Part shown: positions 16,764 to 27,022 of the stretch, piece after piece
Numbering within the stretch: the stretch's first letter is position 1
Layout of the letters: every line of letters begins with the position of its first letter
Origin: Bacteroidaceae bacterium
GTDB lineage: Bacteria > Bacteroidota > Bacteroidia > Bacteroidales > Bacteroidaceae
DNA length: 58,439 nt
Reading direction: 5' to 3'
Assembly (NCBI GenBank): GCA_017935785.1
Contig: JAGBGU010000057.1
Coordinates: forward strand, 1-58,439
The notes under the pieces: generated by a model
What the model was told of the DNA's origin: nothing
Databases searched by the model: none
The model's input: the letters and a program-made list of their open reading frames with translations, nothing else
Made by a program: the position numbers and the translations under genes

Positions 16764-17381
16764 ATGCCAGGATTATTAGGAAAGAAAATCGGAATGACTT
16801 CCGTATTCAGTGCCGAGGGTAAGAACGTACCATGCACTGTTATCGAATTGGGTCCTTGTGTTGTTACTCAGGTCAAGAGTGTAGAGAAGGATGGCTATAG
16901 CGCCGTTCAGCTCGGTTTCCAGGAAGCTAAGGAGAAGAATACTTCTGCTGCTCTTATGGGACACTTTAAGAAAGCTGGTGTGACACCCAAGAGACACTTG
17001 GCCGAGTTCACAGGCTTCGACAAGGAATTGAACCTTGGCGACACCGTAACCGTTGAAATGTTTGAGGGCTGTGATTACGTAGATGTAATTGGTACATCTA
17101 AGGGTCGCGGTTTCCAGGGAGTAATGAAGCGCCATGGATTCGGTGGCGTAGGCCAGACTACTCACGGTCAGGACGACCGTCAGCGTAAGCCAGGTTCTAT
17201 CGGTGCTTGTTCATATCCCGCAAAGGTATTCAAAGGTTTGCGTATGGGCGGCCAGATGGGTTGTGACAGAGTTACAACTCACAACCTTCAAGTGTTAAAA
17301 GTAATCCCCGAACATAACCTCCTTTTGATTAAGGGTAGTGTTCCTGGATACAATGGTTCAATTGTTAGTGTTTTGAAGTAA
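16764..17381 (+). CDS. rplC: 50S ribosomal protein L3
   Basis: 205 residues. It begins [15 protein letters not shown] and has the conserved [15 protein letters not shown] segment and the following THG and GSIG elements that approach the peptidyl transferase centre. L3 is one of the early 23S rRNA binders. Its TAA overlaps the ATG of rplD by one base, so the two are probably translationally coupled. Confidence 0.98.
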   Translation: MPGLLGKKIGMTSVFSAEGKNVPCTVIELGPCVVTQVKSVEKDGYSAVQLGFQEAKEKNTSAALMGHFKKAGVTPKRHLAEFTGFDKELNLGDTVTVEMFEGCDYVDVIGTSKGRGFQGVMKRHGFGGVGQTTHGQDDRQRKPGSIGACSYPAKVFKGLRMGGQMGCDRVTTHNLQVLKVIPEHNLLLIKGSVPGYNGSIVSVLK

Positions 17382-18010
17382 TGGAAATCAGTGTATTAAA
17401 TATTAAGGGTGAGGATACCGGTCGTAAGGTTGTTCTCAATGACAATATCTATGCAATCGAACCCAATGATCATGCCATTTACCTCGATGTAAAGCTCTAT
17501 CTGGCAAATCAGCGTCAGGGTACTGCAAAGTCAAAGGAAAGAAGCGAAGTGAGTGGATCAACACGCAAGCTTGGCCGTCAGAAAGGCGGTGGCGGAGCAC
17601 GTCGTGGTGACATCAACTCTCCCGTTCTTGTTGGCGGTGGTCGTGTGTTTGGTCCCAAGCCTCGCGATTATGGCTTCAAACTGAACAAGAAACTCCGTTT
17701 GTTGGCACGTAAATCAGCTCTTGCTTATAAGGTTCAAGAAAATGCAATCATTGTAGTTGAAGACTTCAATTTTGATGCTCCTAAGACCAAATCAATGATT
17801 GAAATCATAAAAAATCTTAAAGTTGAGGGAAAGAAGAGCCTTTTTGTTTTGCCAGGTGCAAATAAAGTAGTATATTTGTCGGCTCGTAATATCGAACGTG
17901 TCAATGTTATGCCTGCTGAAGCGTTGAATACTTACAAAGTATTGGATGCTCAAGTGATGGTTGTGACTGAAGACGCGTTGAACGTAATTGAACGAAACTT
18001 GATAAAATAA
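17381..18010 (+). CDS. rplD: 50S ribosomal protein L4
   Basis: 209 residues. The long basic loop [17 protein letters not shown] is the tip that lines the peptide exit tunnel, and the C-terminal part carries [14 protein letters not shown]. In enterobacteria L4 represses the S10 operon; whether that holds here is unknown. Confidence 0.98.
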   Translation: MEISVLNIKGEDTGRKVVLNDNIYAIEPNDHAIYLDVKLYLANQRQGTAKSKERSEVSGSTRKLGRQKGGGGARRGDINSPVLVGGGRVFGPKPRDYGFKLNKKLRLLARKSALAYKVQENAIIVVEDFNFDAPKTKSMIEIIKNLKVEGKKSLFVLPGANKVVYLSARNIERVNVMPAEALNTYKVLDAQVMVVTEDALNVIERNLIK

Positions 18011-18030
18011 GATAAAGAGTCAAAACTATT

Positions 18031-18321
18031 ATGGGATATATTATTAAGCCTATCATCACTGAGAAGATGACCCGTATCACCGAGAAGCAGAATAAGTTCG
18101 GCTTCATCGTGAGTCCTGATGCAAACAAAATAGAGATAAAGAAGGAAGTTGAGGCTCTCTATAATGTCACTGTAACTGCAGTGAATACTTGCAATTATGC
18201 AGGTAAGAACAAAAGCCGTTACACAAAGTCTGGTCTGATTAAAGGACGTACTAACGCCTTTAAGAAGGCTATTGTGACTTTGAAAGAAGGCGATGTTATT
18301 GATTTTTATAGCAACATTTAA
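18031..18321 (+). CDS. rplW: 50S ribosomal protein L23
   Basis: 96 residues. It opens [20 protein letters not shown] and has the [17 protein letters not shown] segment that binds 23S rRNA domain III. L23 borders the exit tunnel and is the docking site for trigger factor and SRP. The family's usual TxxGKxKR-like loop appears as [14 protein letters not shown]. Confidence 0.97.
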   Translation: MGYIIKPIITEKMTRITEKQNKFGFIVSPDANKIEIKKEVEALYNVTVTAVNTCNYAGKNKSRYTKSGLIKGRTNAFKKAIVTLKEGDVIDFYSNI

Positions 18322-18329
18322 AATATAAG

Positions 18330-19154
18330 ATGGCAGTACGTAAATTTAAGCCCACAACACCGGGCCAAAGACACAAAGTTATAGGTACCTTCGAGGAAAT
18401 TACTGCATCGGTACCTGAAAAGTCTCTCGTTTACGGAAAGCGTTCTACAGGTGGTCGTAACAATGTAGGTAAAATGACAATGCGCTACATTGGTGGTGGC
18501 CACAAGAAGCTTTTCCGTTTCATAGACTTCAAACGAGAGAAGGATGGTGTGCCCGCAGTTGTTAAAACAATTGAATACGATCCGAACCGTTCGGCTCGTA
18601 TCGCTCTGTTGTTTTACGCTGACGGAGAAAAACGTTATATTATTGCTCCCAACGGTTTGAAGGTGGGTTCCACTGTGATGAGTGGAGCTGAAGCAGCACC
18701 CGAAGTAGGTAACTGTCTGCCTTTGCAGAACATTCCTGTGGGTACTGTGATCCATAATATCGAGCTTCGTCCTGGTCAGGGCGCTCTGCTCGTTCGTTCC
18801 GCTGGAAATTTTGCTCAGTTGACATCTCGCGATGGCCGTTACTGTGTTATTAAGTTGCCTTCTGGTGAGACTCGTTTGATTCTCAGCACTTGTAAGGCTA
18901 CGATTGGTAGTGTTGGTAACAGCGATCACGCTTTGGAAAGCTCTGGTAAGGCCGGTCGTTCACGCTGGTTGGGCCGTCGTCCCCACAACCGTGGTGTCGT
19001 GATGAATCCTCATGATCACCCCATGGGTGGTGGTGAAGGACGTCAGTCTGGAGGTCATCCTCGTTCACGTAAGGGCTTGTATGCTAAGGGTCTCAAGACA
19101 CGTGCGCCCAAGAAGCAGTCCAACAAGTATATTATCGAAAGATGTAAAAAGTAA
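18330..19154 (+). CDS. rplB: 50S ribosomal protein L2
   Basis: 274 residues, the full family length. The OB and SH3-like domains include [15 protein letters not shown]. The C-terminal loop [13 protein letters not shown] contains the conserved His close to the peptidyl transferase centre. L2 is needed for subunit joining. The spacing to rplW is only 8 bases. Confidence 0.98.
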   Translation: MAVRKFKPTTPGQRHKVIGTFEEITASVPEKSLVYGKRSTGGRNNVGKMTMRYIGGGHKKLFRFIDFKREKDGVPAVVKTIEYDPNRSARIALLFYADGEKRYIIAPNGLKVGSTVMSGAEAAPEVGNCLPLQNIPVGTVIHNIELRPGQGALLVRSAGNFAQLTSRDGRYCVIKLPSGETRLILSTCKATIGSVGNSDHALESSGKAGRSRWLGRRPHNRGVVMNPHDHPMGGGEGRQSGGHPRSRKGLYAKGLKTRAPKKQSNKYIIERCKK

Positions 19155-19175
19155 TTAAGTTAACTAGAGTAAATT

Positions 19176-19445
19176 ATGAGTCGTTCATTAAAGAAAGGTC
19201 CGTATATTGAAGTTAGTCTTGAGAAAAGAATTCTCGCCATGAATGAAAGTGGCAAGAAGAATGTAGTAAAGACATGGTCTCGTGCTTCAATGATTTCTCC
19301 TGACTTCGTAGGACATACGGTTGCCGTTCATAACGGAAATAAGTTTATTCCTGTTTACGTTACTGAAAACATGGTTGGACACAAGCTGGGTGAGTTTGCT
19401 CCCACACGTAAGTTCGGAGGCCATGCTGGTAACAAGAAGAAGTAA
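19176..19445 (+). CDS. rpsS: 30S ribosomal protein S19
   Basis: 89 residues. [12 protein letters not shown] at the start and [21 protein letters not shown] are typical. The C-terminal [14 protein letters not shown] is the flexible end near the A-site tRNA. It works with S13 in the 30S head. Confidence 0.98.
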   Translation: MSRSLKKGPYIEVSLEKRILAMNESGKKNVVKTWSRASMISPDFVGHTVAVHNGNKFIPVYVTENMVGHKLGEFAPTRKFGGHAGNKKK

Positions 19446-19482
19446 GCAGGTCGTTTAAAGATAATAAAAGAGTAATAATATA

Positions 19483-19878
19483 ATGGGAAAAAGAAAAAGA
19501 TTAGCTGCTGATGCAAGAAAGGCAGCCCTCAAGACCCAATATTTTGCTAAGTTGCGCAATGTGCCTTCTTCTCCCCGCAAGATGAGATATGTGGTTGATT
19601 TGGTTCGCGGCATGGAAGTTAACCGAGCACTTGCAACTTTGAAGTTCTGCGCTAAGGCAGCATCGGCCGATGTTGAAAAATTGCTTCGTTCGGCTATCGC
19701 AAATTGGGAACAGAAGAATGAGCGTAAGGCAGAGGATGGCGAGCTCTATATCACAAAGATTTTTGTAGATTGTGGCGCAACCCTCAAGAGAATGAGACCA
19801 GCTCCTCAGGGCCGTGGTTATAGAATACGTAAGCGTTCTAATCACGTAACTTTGTTCGTCGACACTAAGAATGATTAA
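19483..19878 (+). CDS. rplV: 50S ribosomal protein L22
   Basis: 131 residues, somewhat longer than the enterobacterial protein because of the N-terminal [16 protein letters not shown] extension found in Bacteroidetes. The core [16 protein letters not shown] and the beta-hairpin tip [20 protein letters not shown], which lines the exit tunnel where macrolides act, are intact. Confidence 0.97.
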   Translation: MGKRKRLAADARKAALKTQYFAKLRNVPSSPRKMRYVVDLVRGMEVNRALATLKFCAKAASADVEKLLRSAIANWEQKNERKAEDGELYITKIFVDCGATLKRMRPAPQGRGYRIRKRSNHVTLFVDTKND

Positions 19879-19893
19879 TGATTAAGTAAAAGT

Positions 19894-20622
19894 ATGGGAC
19901 AAAAAGTTAATCCTATAAGCAATCGCTTAGGTATTGTACGCGGTTGGGACTCTAATTGGTATGGTGGCAAGGACTTCGGAGATTCTATTCTGGAGGATAG
20001 CAAGATTCGTAAGTATCTTAACGCTCGTTTGAGCGATGCCAGCATTTCTCGCATTGTCATCGAACGTACGCTCAAGATGGTAACCATCACCGTATGTACT
20101 GCCCGTCCAGGACTTATCATTGGTAAGGGTGGCGAAAAAGTAGACAATCTGAAGGAAGAATTGAAGAAGTTGACTCAGAAGGAAATTCAGATCAACATCT
20201 TCGAGGTTAAGAAACCTGAACTGGATGCTGTGATAGTAGCCAACAATATTGCTCGTCAGGTTGAAGGTAAGATTTCTTATCGTCGTGCTATCAAAATGGC
20301 TGTAGCGAATTCAATGCGTGCAGGCGCTGAAGGTATTAAGGTTCAAATTTGTGGACGTCTCAATGGTGCTGAAATGGCTCGTTCAGAGATGTTCAAGGAA
20401 GGCCGTACTCCATTGCACACACTTCGTGCCGATATTGATTATTGCCACTCAGAGGCTTTGACAAAGGTTGGTATTCTCGGTATCAAAGTTTGGATTTGCC
20501 GTGGTGAAGTATATGGCAAGAAGGATTTGTCACCCAACTTCACGCAGCAGAAGGAGAGTGGACGTAACTTTAATGGCAACGGTGGTAAGAACTTCCGTCG
20601 TAAGAAGAACAACAATCGCTAA
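19894..20622 (+). CDS. rpsC: 30S ribosomal protein S3
   Basis: 242 residues. The KH domain carries the GxxG loop in [14 protein letters not shown]. The C-terminal half has [14 protein letters not shown] and ends in an Asn/Gly/Lys-rich tail. S3 forms part of the mRNA entry channel and its helicase site. Confidence 0.98.
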   Translation: MGQKVNPISNRLGIVRGWDSNWYGGKDFGDSILEDSKIRKYLNARLSDASISRIVIERTLKMVTITVCTARPGLIIGKGGEKVDNLKEELKKLTQKEIQINIFEVKKPELDAVIVANNIARQVEGKISYRRAIKMAVANSMRAGAEGIKVQICGRLNGAEMARSEMFKEGRTPLHTLRADIDYCHSEALTKVGILGIKVWICRGEVYGKKDLSPNFTQQKESGRNFNGNGGKNFRRKKNNNR

Positions 20623-20635
20623 ATTTTGAATTATC

Positions 20636-21061
20636 ATGTTACAACCAAAAAGAACAAAATATAGAAGACCACAAAAAGGTCGTTGCAAGGGCAATGCCAT
20701 GCGTGGAAATCAACTGGCTTTCGGCTCTTTTGGTATCAAGTCTTTGGATACACATTGGATTACCGCTCGTCAGATTGAAGCAGCGCGTGTTGCCATGACA
20801 CATTATATGCAGCGTGAGGGTCAGAGCTGGATTCGTATCTTCCCTGACAAGCCAGTTACCAAGAAACCTGCTGATGTACGTATGGGTAAAGGTAAGGGAG
20901 ATCCCGTAGGATATGTATTCCCCATTACTCCCGGACGTATCATTTTCGAGATTGAAGGTGTATCTTATGAGATTGCAAAGGAGGCTCTTCGTCTTGCAGC
21001 TCAAAAGTTGCCTGTAACCACAAAGTTTGTAGTTAGAAGAGATTACGATAAAAACGCATAA
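20636..21061 (+). CDS. rplP: 50S ribosomal protein L16
   Basis: 141 residues. It begins [16 protein letters not shown] and has the conserved [16 protein letters not shown] and [16 protein letters not shown] segments; the Arg in the latter is the hydroxylation site known in some bacteria. L16 contacts the A-site tRNA elbow. Confidence 0.97.
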   Translation: MLQPKRTKYRRPQKGRCKGNAMRGNQLAFGSFGIKSLDTHWITARQIEAARVAMTHYMQREGQSWIRIFPDKPVTKKPADVRMGKGKGDPVGYVFPITPGRIIFEIEGVSYEIAKEALRLAAQKLPVTTKFVVRRDYDKNA

Positions 21062-21063
21062 TT

Positions 21064-21258
21064 ATGAAGATAGCTGAAATTAAGGAGATGAACGCTGCCG
21101 AGTTGGCAGAACGTATCCAGACTGAGCAGGCAAACTACAACCAAATGTTGTTGAACCATGCAGTTTCTCCCTTGGAGAACAACTCTCAGATTAAGATTGC
21201 GCGTCGTAACATAGCTCGATTGAAGACTGTACTCCGTCAAAAAGAGCTTAACAAGTAA
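21064..21258 (+). CDS. rpmC: 50S ribosomal protein L29
   Basis: 64 residues forming two helices ([19 protein letters not shown] and [17 protein letters not shown]). L29 sits next to L23 at the tunnel exit. It follows rplP after two bases. Confidence 0.96.
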   Translation: MKIAEIKEMNAAELAERIQTEQANYNQMLLNHAVSPLENNSQIKIARRNIARLKTVLRQKELNK

Positions 21259-21271
21259 TAATGGTCCGAAC

Positions 21272-21529
21272 ATGGAAGCAAGAAATTTAAGAAAGACTAG
21301 AACGGGTGTTGTAGTAAGCGATAAGATGGATAAGACCATTGTTGTGGCTGCAAAATTCAAGGAGAAGCACCCAATTTATGGTAAGTTTGTCGCTAAGACA
21401 AAGAAGTACCATGCTCATGACGAGAAGAATGAATGTCACAAAGGTGATACAGTTCTGATTATGGAAACTCGTCCTTTGAGCAAGACAAAGAGATGGAGAG
21501 TAGTAGAAATCGTAGAAAGAGCTAAGTAA
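21272..21529 (+). CDS. rpsQ: 30S ribosomal protein S17
   Basis: 85 residues with an OB fold: [19 protein letters not shown] at the start, then [16 protein letters not shown] and [18 protein letters not shown]17 is an early binder of the 16S 5' domain. Confidence 0.97.
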   Translation: MEARNLRKTRTGVVVSDKMDKTIVVAAKFKEKHPIYGKFVAKTKKYHAHDEKNECHKGDTVLIMETRPLSKTKRWRVVEIVERAK

Positions 21530-21531
21530 TT

Positions 21532-21897
21532 ATGATACAATCAGAATCTAGATTGGTTGTTGCAGACAATAGCGGTGCAAAGGAATGCCTGTGTATTCGT
21601 GTACTGGGTGGTACCCGTCGTCGCTATGCATCTGTAGGTGATGTAATCGTCGTTTCTGTGAAGAGCGTCATTCCATCCAGTGATATTAAGAAAGGTGCTG
21701 TTTCAAAGGCCTTGATTGTACGCACAAAGAAAGAGGTTCGTCGTCCTGATGGTTCCTATATCCGCTTTGATGACAATGCATGTGTATTGCTCAATAATGC
21801 CGGTGAATTGCGAGGTAGCCGTATTTTCGGCCCAGTAGCACGTGAACTGCGTACTGTTAACATGAAGGTCGTTTCTTTGGCACCTGAGGTTCTTTAA
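21532..21897 (+). CDS. rplN: 50S ribosomal protein L14
   Basis: 121 residues. [18 protein letters not shown] and the C-terminal [11 protein letters not shown] are diagnostic. L14 sits at the subunit interface (bridge B8) and is the binding site of the silencing factor RsfS. Two bases separate it from rpsQ. Confidence 0.98.
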   Translation: MIQSESRLVVADNSGAKECLCIRVLGGTRRRYASVGDVIVVSVKSVIPSSDIKKGAVSKALIVRTKKEVRRPDGSYIRFDDNACVLLNNAGELRGSRIFGPVARELRTVNMKVVSLAPEVL

Positions 21898-21920
21898 TCC
21901 TTTAACGAAAATAGTAAGTA

Positions 21921-22199
21921 ATGAGTAGATTACATATTAAGAAAGGCGATACCGTATATGTAAATTCTGGAACCAGTAAGGGTCAGCAGGGTAAGGTATT
22001 GAAGGTGCTCGTTAAAGAGCAGCGTGCCGTTGTAGAGGGTGTGAACATGGTGTCCAAGAGCCAGAAACCCAGTGCTAAGAATCCTCAGGGAGGCATTGTA
22101 AAGCAGGAGGCTCCTATTCATATTTCTAAGTTGAATCCTATTGTTAATGGCCAGGCCACCCGTTCTAACGGTAAGCCCATGAAGGTCACAATAAAGTAA
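21921..22199 (+). CDS. rplX: 50S ribosomal protein L24
   Basis: 92 residues, slightly shorter than many L24 proteins. The KOW motif is present near the N-terminus ([20 protein letters not shown]). L24 is one of the two assembly initiators of the 50S. The 3' end is followed directly by the strong ribosome binding site of rplE. Confidence 0.97.
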   Translation: MSRLHIKKGDTVYVNSGTSKGQQGKVLKVLVKEQRAVVEGVNMVSKSQKPSAKNPQGGIVKQEAPIHISKLNPIVNGQATRSNGKPMKVTIK

Positions 22200-22200
22200 A

Positions 22201-22207
22201 AAGGAGA
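22201..22207 (+). promoter_or_regulatory. Shine-Dalgarno site before rplE
   Basis: AAGGAGA ends 8 bases before the ATG at 22216, a near-ideal site. This is unusual because most genes in this cluster, like most Bacteroidetes genes, have only A/T-rich leaders. Confidence 0.7.
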
Positions 22208-22215
22208 ATTAAGTA

Positions 22216-22776
22216 ATGGCAAATACTGCAAGCCTTAAGAAAGAATATGCAGAGCGTATAGCTCCTGCTTTGATGAAGCAATTTAACTATACTTCCCCAA
22301 TGCAGATTCCTGTATTGAAGAAGATTGTTATCAATGAAGGTTTGGGAATGGCTACCGCTGATAAGAAGATTATTGAGGTTGCCATCAACGAGCTTACTGC
22401 TATCACCGGCCAGAAGGCTGTAGCTACCGTTTCAAAGAAGGACGTAGCTAACTTTAAACTTCGTAAGAAGATGCCTATCGGTGTAAGAGTAACACTTCGT
22501 CGTGAAAGAATGTATGAGTTCCTTGAGAAACTTGTACGTGTAGCTCTTCCTCGTATCCGTGACTTTAAGGGTATTGAGAGCAAGTTGGACGGTCGTGGAA
22601 ATTATACTCTTGGAATCCAGGAGCAGATTATTTTCCCCGAAATCAATATCGATGCTATTGACCGTATTTTGGGTATGAACATTACCTTTGTAACTACTGC
22701 GCAGACTGATGAAGAAGGTTATGCTCTGCTTAAGGAGTTTGGTCTTCCCTTTAAGAACGCAAAAAACGATAAATAA
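22216..22776 (+). CDS. rplE: 50S ribosomal protein L5
   Basis: 186 residues. The [13 protein letters not shown] and [18 protein letters not shown] segments are typical, as is [21 protein letters not shown]5 binds 5S rRNA and contacts S13. It is preceded by a strong Shine-Dalgarno sequence. Confidence 0.98.
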   Translation: MANTASLKKEYAERIAPALMKQFNYTSPMQIPVLKKIVINEGLGMATADKKIIEVAINELTAITGQKAVATVSKKDVANFKLRKKMPIGVRVTLRRERMYEFLEKLVRVALPRIRDFKGIESKLDGRGNYTLGIQEQIIFPEINIDAIDRILGMNITFVTTAQTDEEGYALLKEFGLPFKNAKNDK

Positions 22777-22779
22777 GAT

Positions 22780-23079
22780 ATGGCAAAAGAATCCATGAAG
22801 GCACGCGAAGTAAAGCGTGCCAAACTCGTAGCTAAGTATGCAGAAAAGCGTGCAGCATTGAAGAAAATTGTTAACACTGGCGACCCTGTTGAGGCTTACG
22901 AAGCTGCTCAGAAGTTGCAGTCAATCCCCCGCAATGCTAATCCCATTCGTCTGCACAACCGTTGCAAGTTGACTGGTCGTCCCAAGGGTTATATGCGCTT
23001 TTTCGGCCTTTCACGTATTCAGTTCCGTGAAATGGCTTCAAGCGGTTTGATTCCTGGCGTAAAGAAGGCAAGCTGGTAA
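22780..23079 (+). CDS. rpsN: 30S ribosomal protein S14 (long, zinc-free form)
   Basis: 99 residues. The long S14 type without the CxxC...CxxC zinc site; only one Cys is present ([11 protein letters not shown]). The C-terminal [14 protein letters not shown] is conserved. S14 completes the 30S head. Confidence 0.97.
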   Translation: MAKESMKAREVKRAKLVAKYAEKRAALKKIVNTGDPVEAYEAAQKLQSIPRNANPIRLHNRCKLTGRPKGYMRFFGLSRIQFREMASSGLIPGVKKASW

Positions 23080-23128
23080 TTTTTTTTAATATTGTCGGGA
23101 GAGCCCCGATTAATTAAATTTTTATAAT

Positions 23129-23524
23129 ATGACAGATCCAATAGCAGATTATTTGACAAGATTGCGTAACGCAATCATGGCCAAGCACAGAATTGTGGAA
23201 GTGCCTGCGTCAAATTTGAAGAAGGAAATCACTAAGATCCTCTTCGAAAAGGGTTACATCTTGAACTATAAGTTTGTTGAAGATGGTCCCCAGGGTACAA
23301 TCAAGATTGCCTTGAAGTATGACACCGTTAATAAGGTTAATGCTATCAAGAAGTTAATCAGAATATCCACTCCCGGTATGCGTAAGTACACTGGTTATAA
23401 GGATATGCCGAGAGTAATTAATGGATTGGGTATAGCTATTTTATCCACTTCCAAGGGTGTAATGACTAACAAGGAAGCCGCTGAATTGAAAATTGGTGGT
23501 GAAGTTCTTTGTTATGTATATTAA
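23129..23524 (+). CDS. rpsH: 30S ribosomal protein S8
   Basis: 131 residues. MTDPIADYLTRLRNA at the N-terminus and the C-terminal STSKGVMTNKEA followed by GGEVLCYVY are diagnostic. S8 binds helix 21 of 16S rRNA and represses the spc operon in E. coli. Confidence 0.98.
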   Translation: MTDPIADYLTRLRNAIMAKHRIVEVPASNLKKEITKILFEKGYILNYKFVEDGPQGTIKIALKYDTVNKVNAIKKLIRISTPGMRKYTGYKDMPRVINGLGIAILSTSKGVMTNKEAAELKIGGEVLCYVY

Positions 23525-23526
23525 TT

Positions 23527-23534
23527 GAGGAGGA
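23527..23534 (+). promoter_or_regulatory. Shine-Dalgarno site before rplF
   Basis: GAGGAGGA ends 6 bases before the ATG at 23541, in a leader followed by a T-run. With the site before rplE it is one of two clear Shine-Dalgarno sequences in the cluster. Confidence 0.7.
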
Positions 23535-23540
23535 TTTTTT

Positions 23541-24113
23541 ATGTCAAGAATTGGTAAAATGCCCATTAGCATCCCTGCTGGTGTAACAGTCAGTGTAGAT
23601 GCAGACAATGTTGTTACCGTAAAAGGTAAGAAAGGTGAAATGAGCCAGGCTGTAAACCCCTCAATTATTGTTAAAGTTTCTGATGCAGAAGTCGTTTTGG
23701 AGATTGACGAAGAAACAGACATTGTAGAAGCAAAGCAGAAGCAAGCTTTCCACGGTTTGTATCGTGCACTCCTTAACAATATGGTTGTAGGTGTATCAGA
23801 AGGTTACAAGAAGCAGCTTGAACTGGTAGGTGTTGGATTCCGTGTATCTAACCAGGGTAATTTGTTGGATTTTGCTCTCGGATATACCCACCCCATTATG
23901 TTCATGCTTCCTGATGAAATCAAGGTTGAAACAAAGTCAGAGAGAAATCAGAATCCTCTCATCACTTTGGAATCTTGCAACAAACAACTTTTAGGACAAG
24001 TATGTGCAAAGATTCGTTCTTTCCGTAAGCCTGAGCCTTATAAGGGTAAAGGTGTTTTGTTCGTTGGCGAGCAGATTCGCAGAAAGTCTGGTAAGTCAGC
24101 TGGTGCTAAGTAA
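23541..24113 (+). CDS. rplF: 50S ribosomal protein L6
   Basis: 190 residues with two repeated L6 domains: MSRIGKMPISIPAGV and VTVKGKKGEMSQ in the first, and the C-terminal signature PEPYKGKGVLF in the second. L6 lies at the base of the L7/L12 stalk near the factor-binding site. Confidence 0.98.
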   Translation: MSRIGKMPISIPAGVTVSVDADNVVTVKGKKGEMSQAVNPSIIVKVSDAEVVLEIDEETDIVEAKQKQAFHGLYRALLNNMVVGVSEGYKKQLELVGVGFRVSNQGNLLDFALGYTHPIMFMLPDEIKVETKSERNQNPLITLESCNKQLLGQVCAKIRSFRKPEPYKGKGVLFVGEQIRRKSGKSAGAK

Positions 24114-24137
24114 TAACTTTAAAACACAGTTAAGATC

Positions 24138-24479
24138 ATGACAACAAAAATAGAAAGACGAATTAAAATTAAATACAGAGTTCGCAATAAGATATCTGGA
24201 ACAGCCGAACGTCCCCGTATGTCTGTGTTCAGAAGCAATAAGCAAATTTATGTACAGATTATTAACGATCAGACAGGTACTACTTTAGTTTCTGCATCAT
24301 CTTTGGGCATGGAAACTTGCCCCAAGAAGGAACAAGCTGCCAAGGTAGGAGCTCTCATTGCCAAAAAGGCTCTTGAGGCTGGTATAACTACTATCGTATT
24401 CGATCGTAATGGTTATCTGTATCATGGACGTGTTAAAGAGGTAGCAGATGCTGCACGTAACGGTGGACTTAAATTCTAA
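24138..24479 (+). CDS. rplR: 50S ribosomal protein L18
   Basis: 113 residues. [34 protein letters not shown] and the C-terminal [21 protein letters not shown] fit the family, split here across conserved pieces. L18 binds 5S rRNA together with L5. Confidence 0.97.
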   Translation: MTTKIERRIKIKYRVRNKISGTAERPRMSVFRSNKQIYVQIINDQTGTTLVSASSLGMETCPKKEQAAKVGALIAKKALEAGITTIVFDRNGYLYHGRVKEVADAARNGGLKF

Positions 24480-24485
24480 TAGATT

Positions 24486-24998
24486 ATGGCAATTAATAAG
24501 GTTAAGTTAAGTAGCGATATCGAATTGAAGGATAGATTGGTTGCTATCAATCGCGTTACCAAGGTTACCAAAGGTGGACGTACCTTCACTTTTTCTGCCA
24601 TTGTAGTGGTAGGTAATGAGAATGGTATCATAGGATGGGGTCTTGGTAAGGCTGGCGAAGTTACCGCTGCCATTGCTAAAGGCGTTGAGTCTGCCAAGAA
24701 GAACTTGGTTAAGGTTCCTGTTATAAATGGTACAGTGCCTCACGAAGCCACAGCTCACTTTGGCGGTGCAGAAGTATTGATTATGCCTGCATCAGCCGGT
24801 ACCGGTGTTGTAGCTGGTGGCGCTATGCGTGCAGTAATGGAGAGTGTTGGTATTACCGACTGTTTGGCTAAGTCAAAGGGCTCTTCTAACCCTCACAATC
24901 TTGTAAAGGCAACTATTGCTGCATTGTGTGAAATGCGTGATGCCAAGACTGTAGCAGCCAATCGCGGAATCAGTATTGAAAAAGTATTTAGAGGTTAA
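24486..24998 (+). CDS. rpsE: 30S ribosomal protein S5
   Basis: 170 residues. The dsRBD-like N-terminal part has [19 protein letters not shown], and the second half has the glycine-rich [18 protein letters not shown]5 helps in mRNA unwinding and decoding accuracy. Spacing to rplR is 6 bases. Confidence 0.98.
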   Translation: MAINKVKLSSDIELKDRLVAINRVTKVTKGGRTFTFSAIVVVGNENGIIGWGLGKAGEVTAAIAKGVESAKKNLVKVPVINGTVPHEATAHFGGAEVLIMPASAGTGVVAGGAMRAVMESVGITDCLAKSKGSSNPHNLVKATIAALCEMRDAKTVAANRGISIEKVFRG

Positions 24999-25006
24999 GA
25001 AGGAAT

Positions 25007-25183
25007 ATGGCAACAATTAAAGTAAAACAGATTAGGAGTCGTATACACGCTCCTCGTAATCAGAAGGCAACTCTCGATACTCTGGGTCTGAAGAAGATGA
25101 ATCAGGTTGTTGAGATTGAAGATACTCCTTCAAACCGTGGTTTGATTAATACAGTTCATCACCTTGTTAAGGTTGTTGACTGA
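25007..25183 (+). CDS. rpmD: 50S ribosomal protein L30
   Basis: 58 residues, read directly from the sequence: [20 protein letters not shown] at the start, [14 protein letters not shown] in the middle and HHLVKVVD at the end. This is the normal length and pattern of L30. It sits eight bases after rpsE and before rplO, its usual place in the spc group. Confidence 0.96.
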   Translation: MATIKVKQIRSRIHAPRNQKATLDTLGLKKMNQVVEIEDTPSNRGLINTVHHLVKVVD

Positions 25184-25215
25184 TATAGTTTCAACATGTA
25201 AATTAAAACGAAGTT

Positions 25216-25659
25216 ATGAAATTACATAATTTGAAACCTGCTTGTGGTTCAACACATAGCCGTAGAAGAATTGGTCGCGGTCCAGGTTCTGGTCTCGGTG
25301 GAACTTCTACTCGTGGTCACAAGGGAGCCAAGGCTCGTTCCGGTTACAAGAAGAAAATTGGATTTGAAGGTGGTCAGATGCCTCTGCAGCGCCGTCTTCC
25401 CAAGTTTGGCTTTAAGAATATCAATCGTGTAGAGTACCAGCCCATTCATCTTTCTTCTTTGCAGAAGTTGGCTGAGGCTAATGTAACTACCATTGGTGTT
25501 GAAGAAATGGTTGCAGCAGGTCTGGCAAAGAAGGGCCAATTAGTGAAGGTCTTGAGCAATGGCGAACTGACCGCTAAGGTTGATGTTACAGCTAATGCTT
25601 TCTCTAAGTCTGCCGAAGCTGCAATTCTGGCCGTTGGTGGAACCGCTACAAAACTCTAA
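25216..25659 (+). CDS. rplO: 50S ribosomal protein L15
   Basis: 147 residues. The basic Gly-rich N-terminus (RRIGRGPGSGLGGTSTRGHKG) and the central GFEGGQMPLQRRLPKFGF are diagnostic. L15 is a late assembly protein of the 50S. It precedes secY by five bases. Confidence 0.98.
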   Translation: MKLHNLKPACGSTHSRRRIGRGPGSGLGGTSTRGHKGAKARSGYKKKIGFEGGQMPLQRRLPKFGFKNINRVEYQPIHLSSLQKLAEANVTTIGVEEMVAAGLAKKGQLVKVLSNGELTAKVDVTANAFSKSAEAAILAVGGTATKL

Positions 25660-25664
25660 TTCTG

Positions 25665-27011
25665 ATGAAGAAGTTTATTGAAACTATAAAGAACATATGG
25701 CGTATTGAGGATCTTAGGACAAGAATCCTCATTACGCTTGGTTTTGCCGCAATTTACCGTTTTGGTTCTTTTGTTGTCCTTCCCGGCATCAATCCTGAAG
25801 CCCTGACGGCATTGCGTGAGCAAACTGATACAGGACTTATGTCACTGTTGAATATGTTCTCAGGAGGCGCATTCTCTAATGCTTCAGTATTTGCATTGGG
25901 AATTATGCCATACATTTCTGCTTCTATCGTTATTCAGTTATTCGCATTCGTTGTACCCTATTTCCAGAAAATGCAGCGTGAAGGCGAGAGTGGAAGAAGA
26001 AAGATTAATCAGTATACACGTTATTTGACCATCCTGATTCTTCTTTTCCAGGCTCCTTTCTACTTGCTTAACCTGCGTACCATGGCTGCTGGAGCATTGA
26101 ATCCTGCACTTGACTGGAATTTATTTATGATTGCCAGTACATTCATTCTTGCTGCTGGTAGTATGTTTACCCTGTGGGTAGGAGAGCGTATTACTGATAA
26201 AGGTATTGGAAATGGTGTGTCATTAATTATTATGCTGGGTATTATCGCAAGATTGCCCCAGGCTTTTGGACAGGAAGTTGTTTCTCGTTTGAATAATCTG
26301 ACCGGAGGTGGTCTTGTAATGTTCTTGATTGAGCTTCTTCTGCTCTTTGTGGTTATTCTTGGTGCCATTCTTTTGGTTCAAGGTACACGCAAAGTGCCTG
26401 TACAATATGCTAAGCGTATGTATGGTGGACAGCAAGTTGGTGGTGTACGTCAGTATATCCCCCTCAAGGTGTTTGCAGCTAACGTAATGCCTATTATTTT
26501 TGCTCAGGCAATTATGTTTATACCTGTTACTTTGGTTACAATGATAGCAGGTGGTGAAAATGCATCTCCTATTTTAATGACATTGTCAGATCACACAAGC
26601 CTTGGTTATAATTTGTTGTTTGCATTCTTGATTATTGCGTTTACGTATTTCTATACAGCTATTACACTGAACCCAGTTCAGATGGCTGAGGATATGAAGC
26701 GTAACAATGGATTTATACCAGGTGTTCGCCCAGGAAAGGATACCAGTGCGTATCTTGATGGAATAATTGAACGCATTACTTTCCCTGGCTCTCTGTTCTT
26801 GGCTCTTATTGCTTGTATGCCTGCTTTTGCAGGTTTAATGAATGTTCAGCCCGAGTTTGCCCAATTCTTCGGAGGTACCTCTTTGTTGATTTTGGTTGGA
26901 GTCGTATTGGACACTTTGCAGCAAATAGAAAGCCACTTGTTGATGCGCCATTATGACGGTTTGCTCAGTTCTGGCCGTATACATGGACGTTCAGGTATGT
27001 CAGCTCAATAA
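25665..27011 (+). CDS. secY: Preprotein translocase subunit SecY
   Basis: 448 residues with ten predicted membrane helices. Recognisable pieces are YRFGSFVVLPGI in TM1, the plug region with FSGGAFSNASVFALGIMPYISASI, and the cytosolic loops TRKVPVQYAKRM and DMKRNNGFIPGVRPGK that contact the ribosome and SecA. It forms the protein-conducting channel with SecE and SecG in the inner membrane. It keeps its classic position after rplO. Confidence 0.98.
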   Translation: MKKFIETIKNIWRIEDLRTRILITLGFAAIYRFGSFVVLPGINPEALTALREQTDTGLMSLLNMFSGGAFSNASVFALGIMPYISASIVIQLFAFVVPYFQKMQREGESGRRKINQYTRYLTILILLFQAPFYLLNLRTMAAGALNPALDWNLFMIASTFILAAGSMFTLWVGERITDKGIGNGVSLIIMLGIIARLPQAFGQEVVSRLNNLTGGGLVMFLIELLLLFVVILGAILLVQGTRKVPVQYAKRMYGGQQVGGVRQYIPLKVFAANVMPIIFAQAIMFIPVTLVTMIAGGENASPILMTLSDHTSLGYNLLFAFLIIAFTYFYTAITLNPVQMAEDMKRNNGFIPGVRPGKDTSAYLDGIIERITFPGSLFLALIACMPAFAGLMNVQPEFAQFFGGTSLLILVGVVLDTLQQIESHLLMRHYDGLLSSGRIHGRSGMSAQ

Positions 27012-27022
27012 GAAATTCAGAT

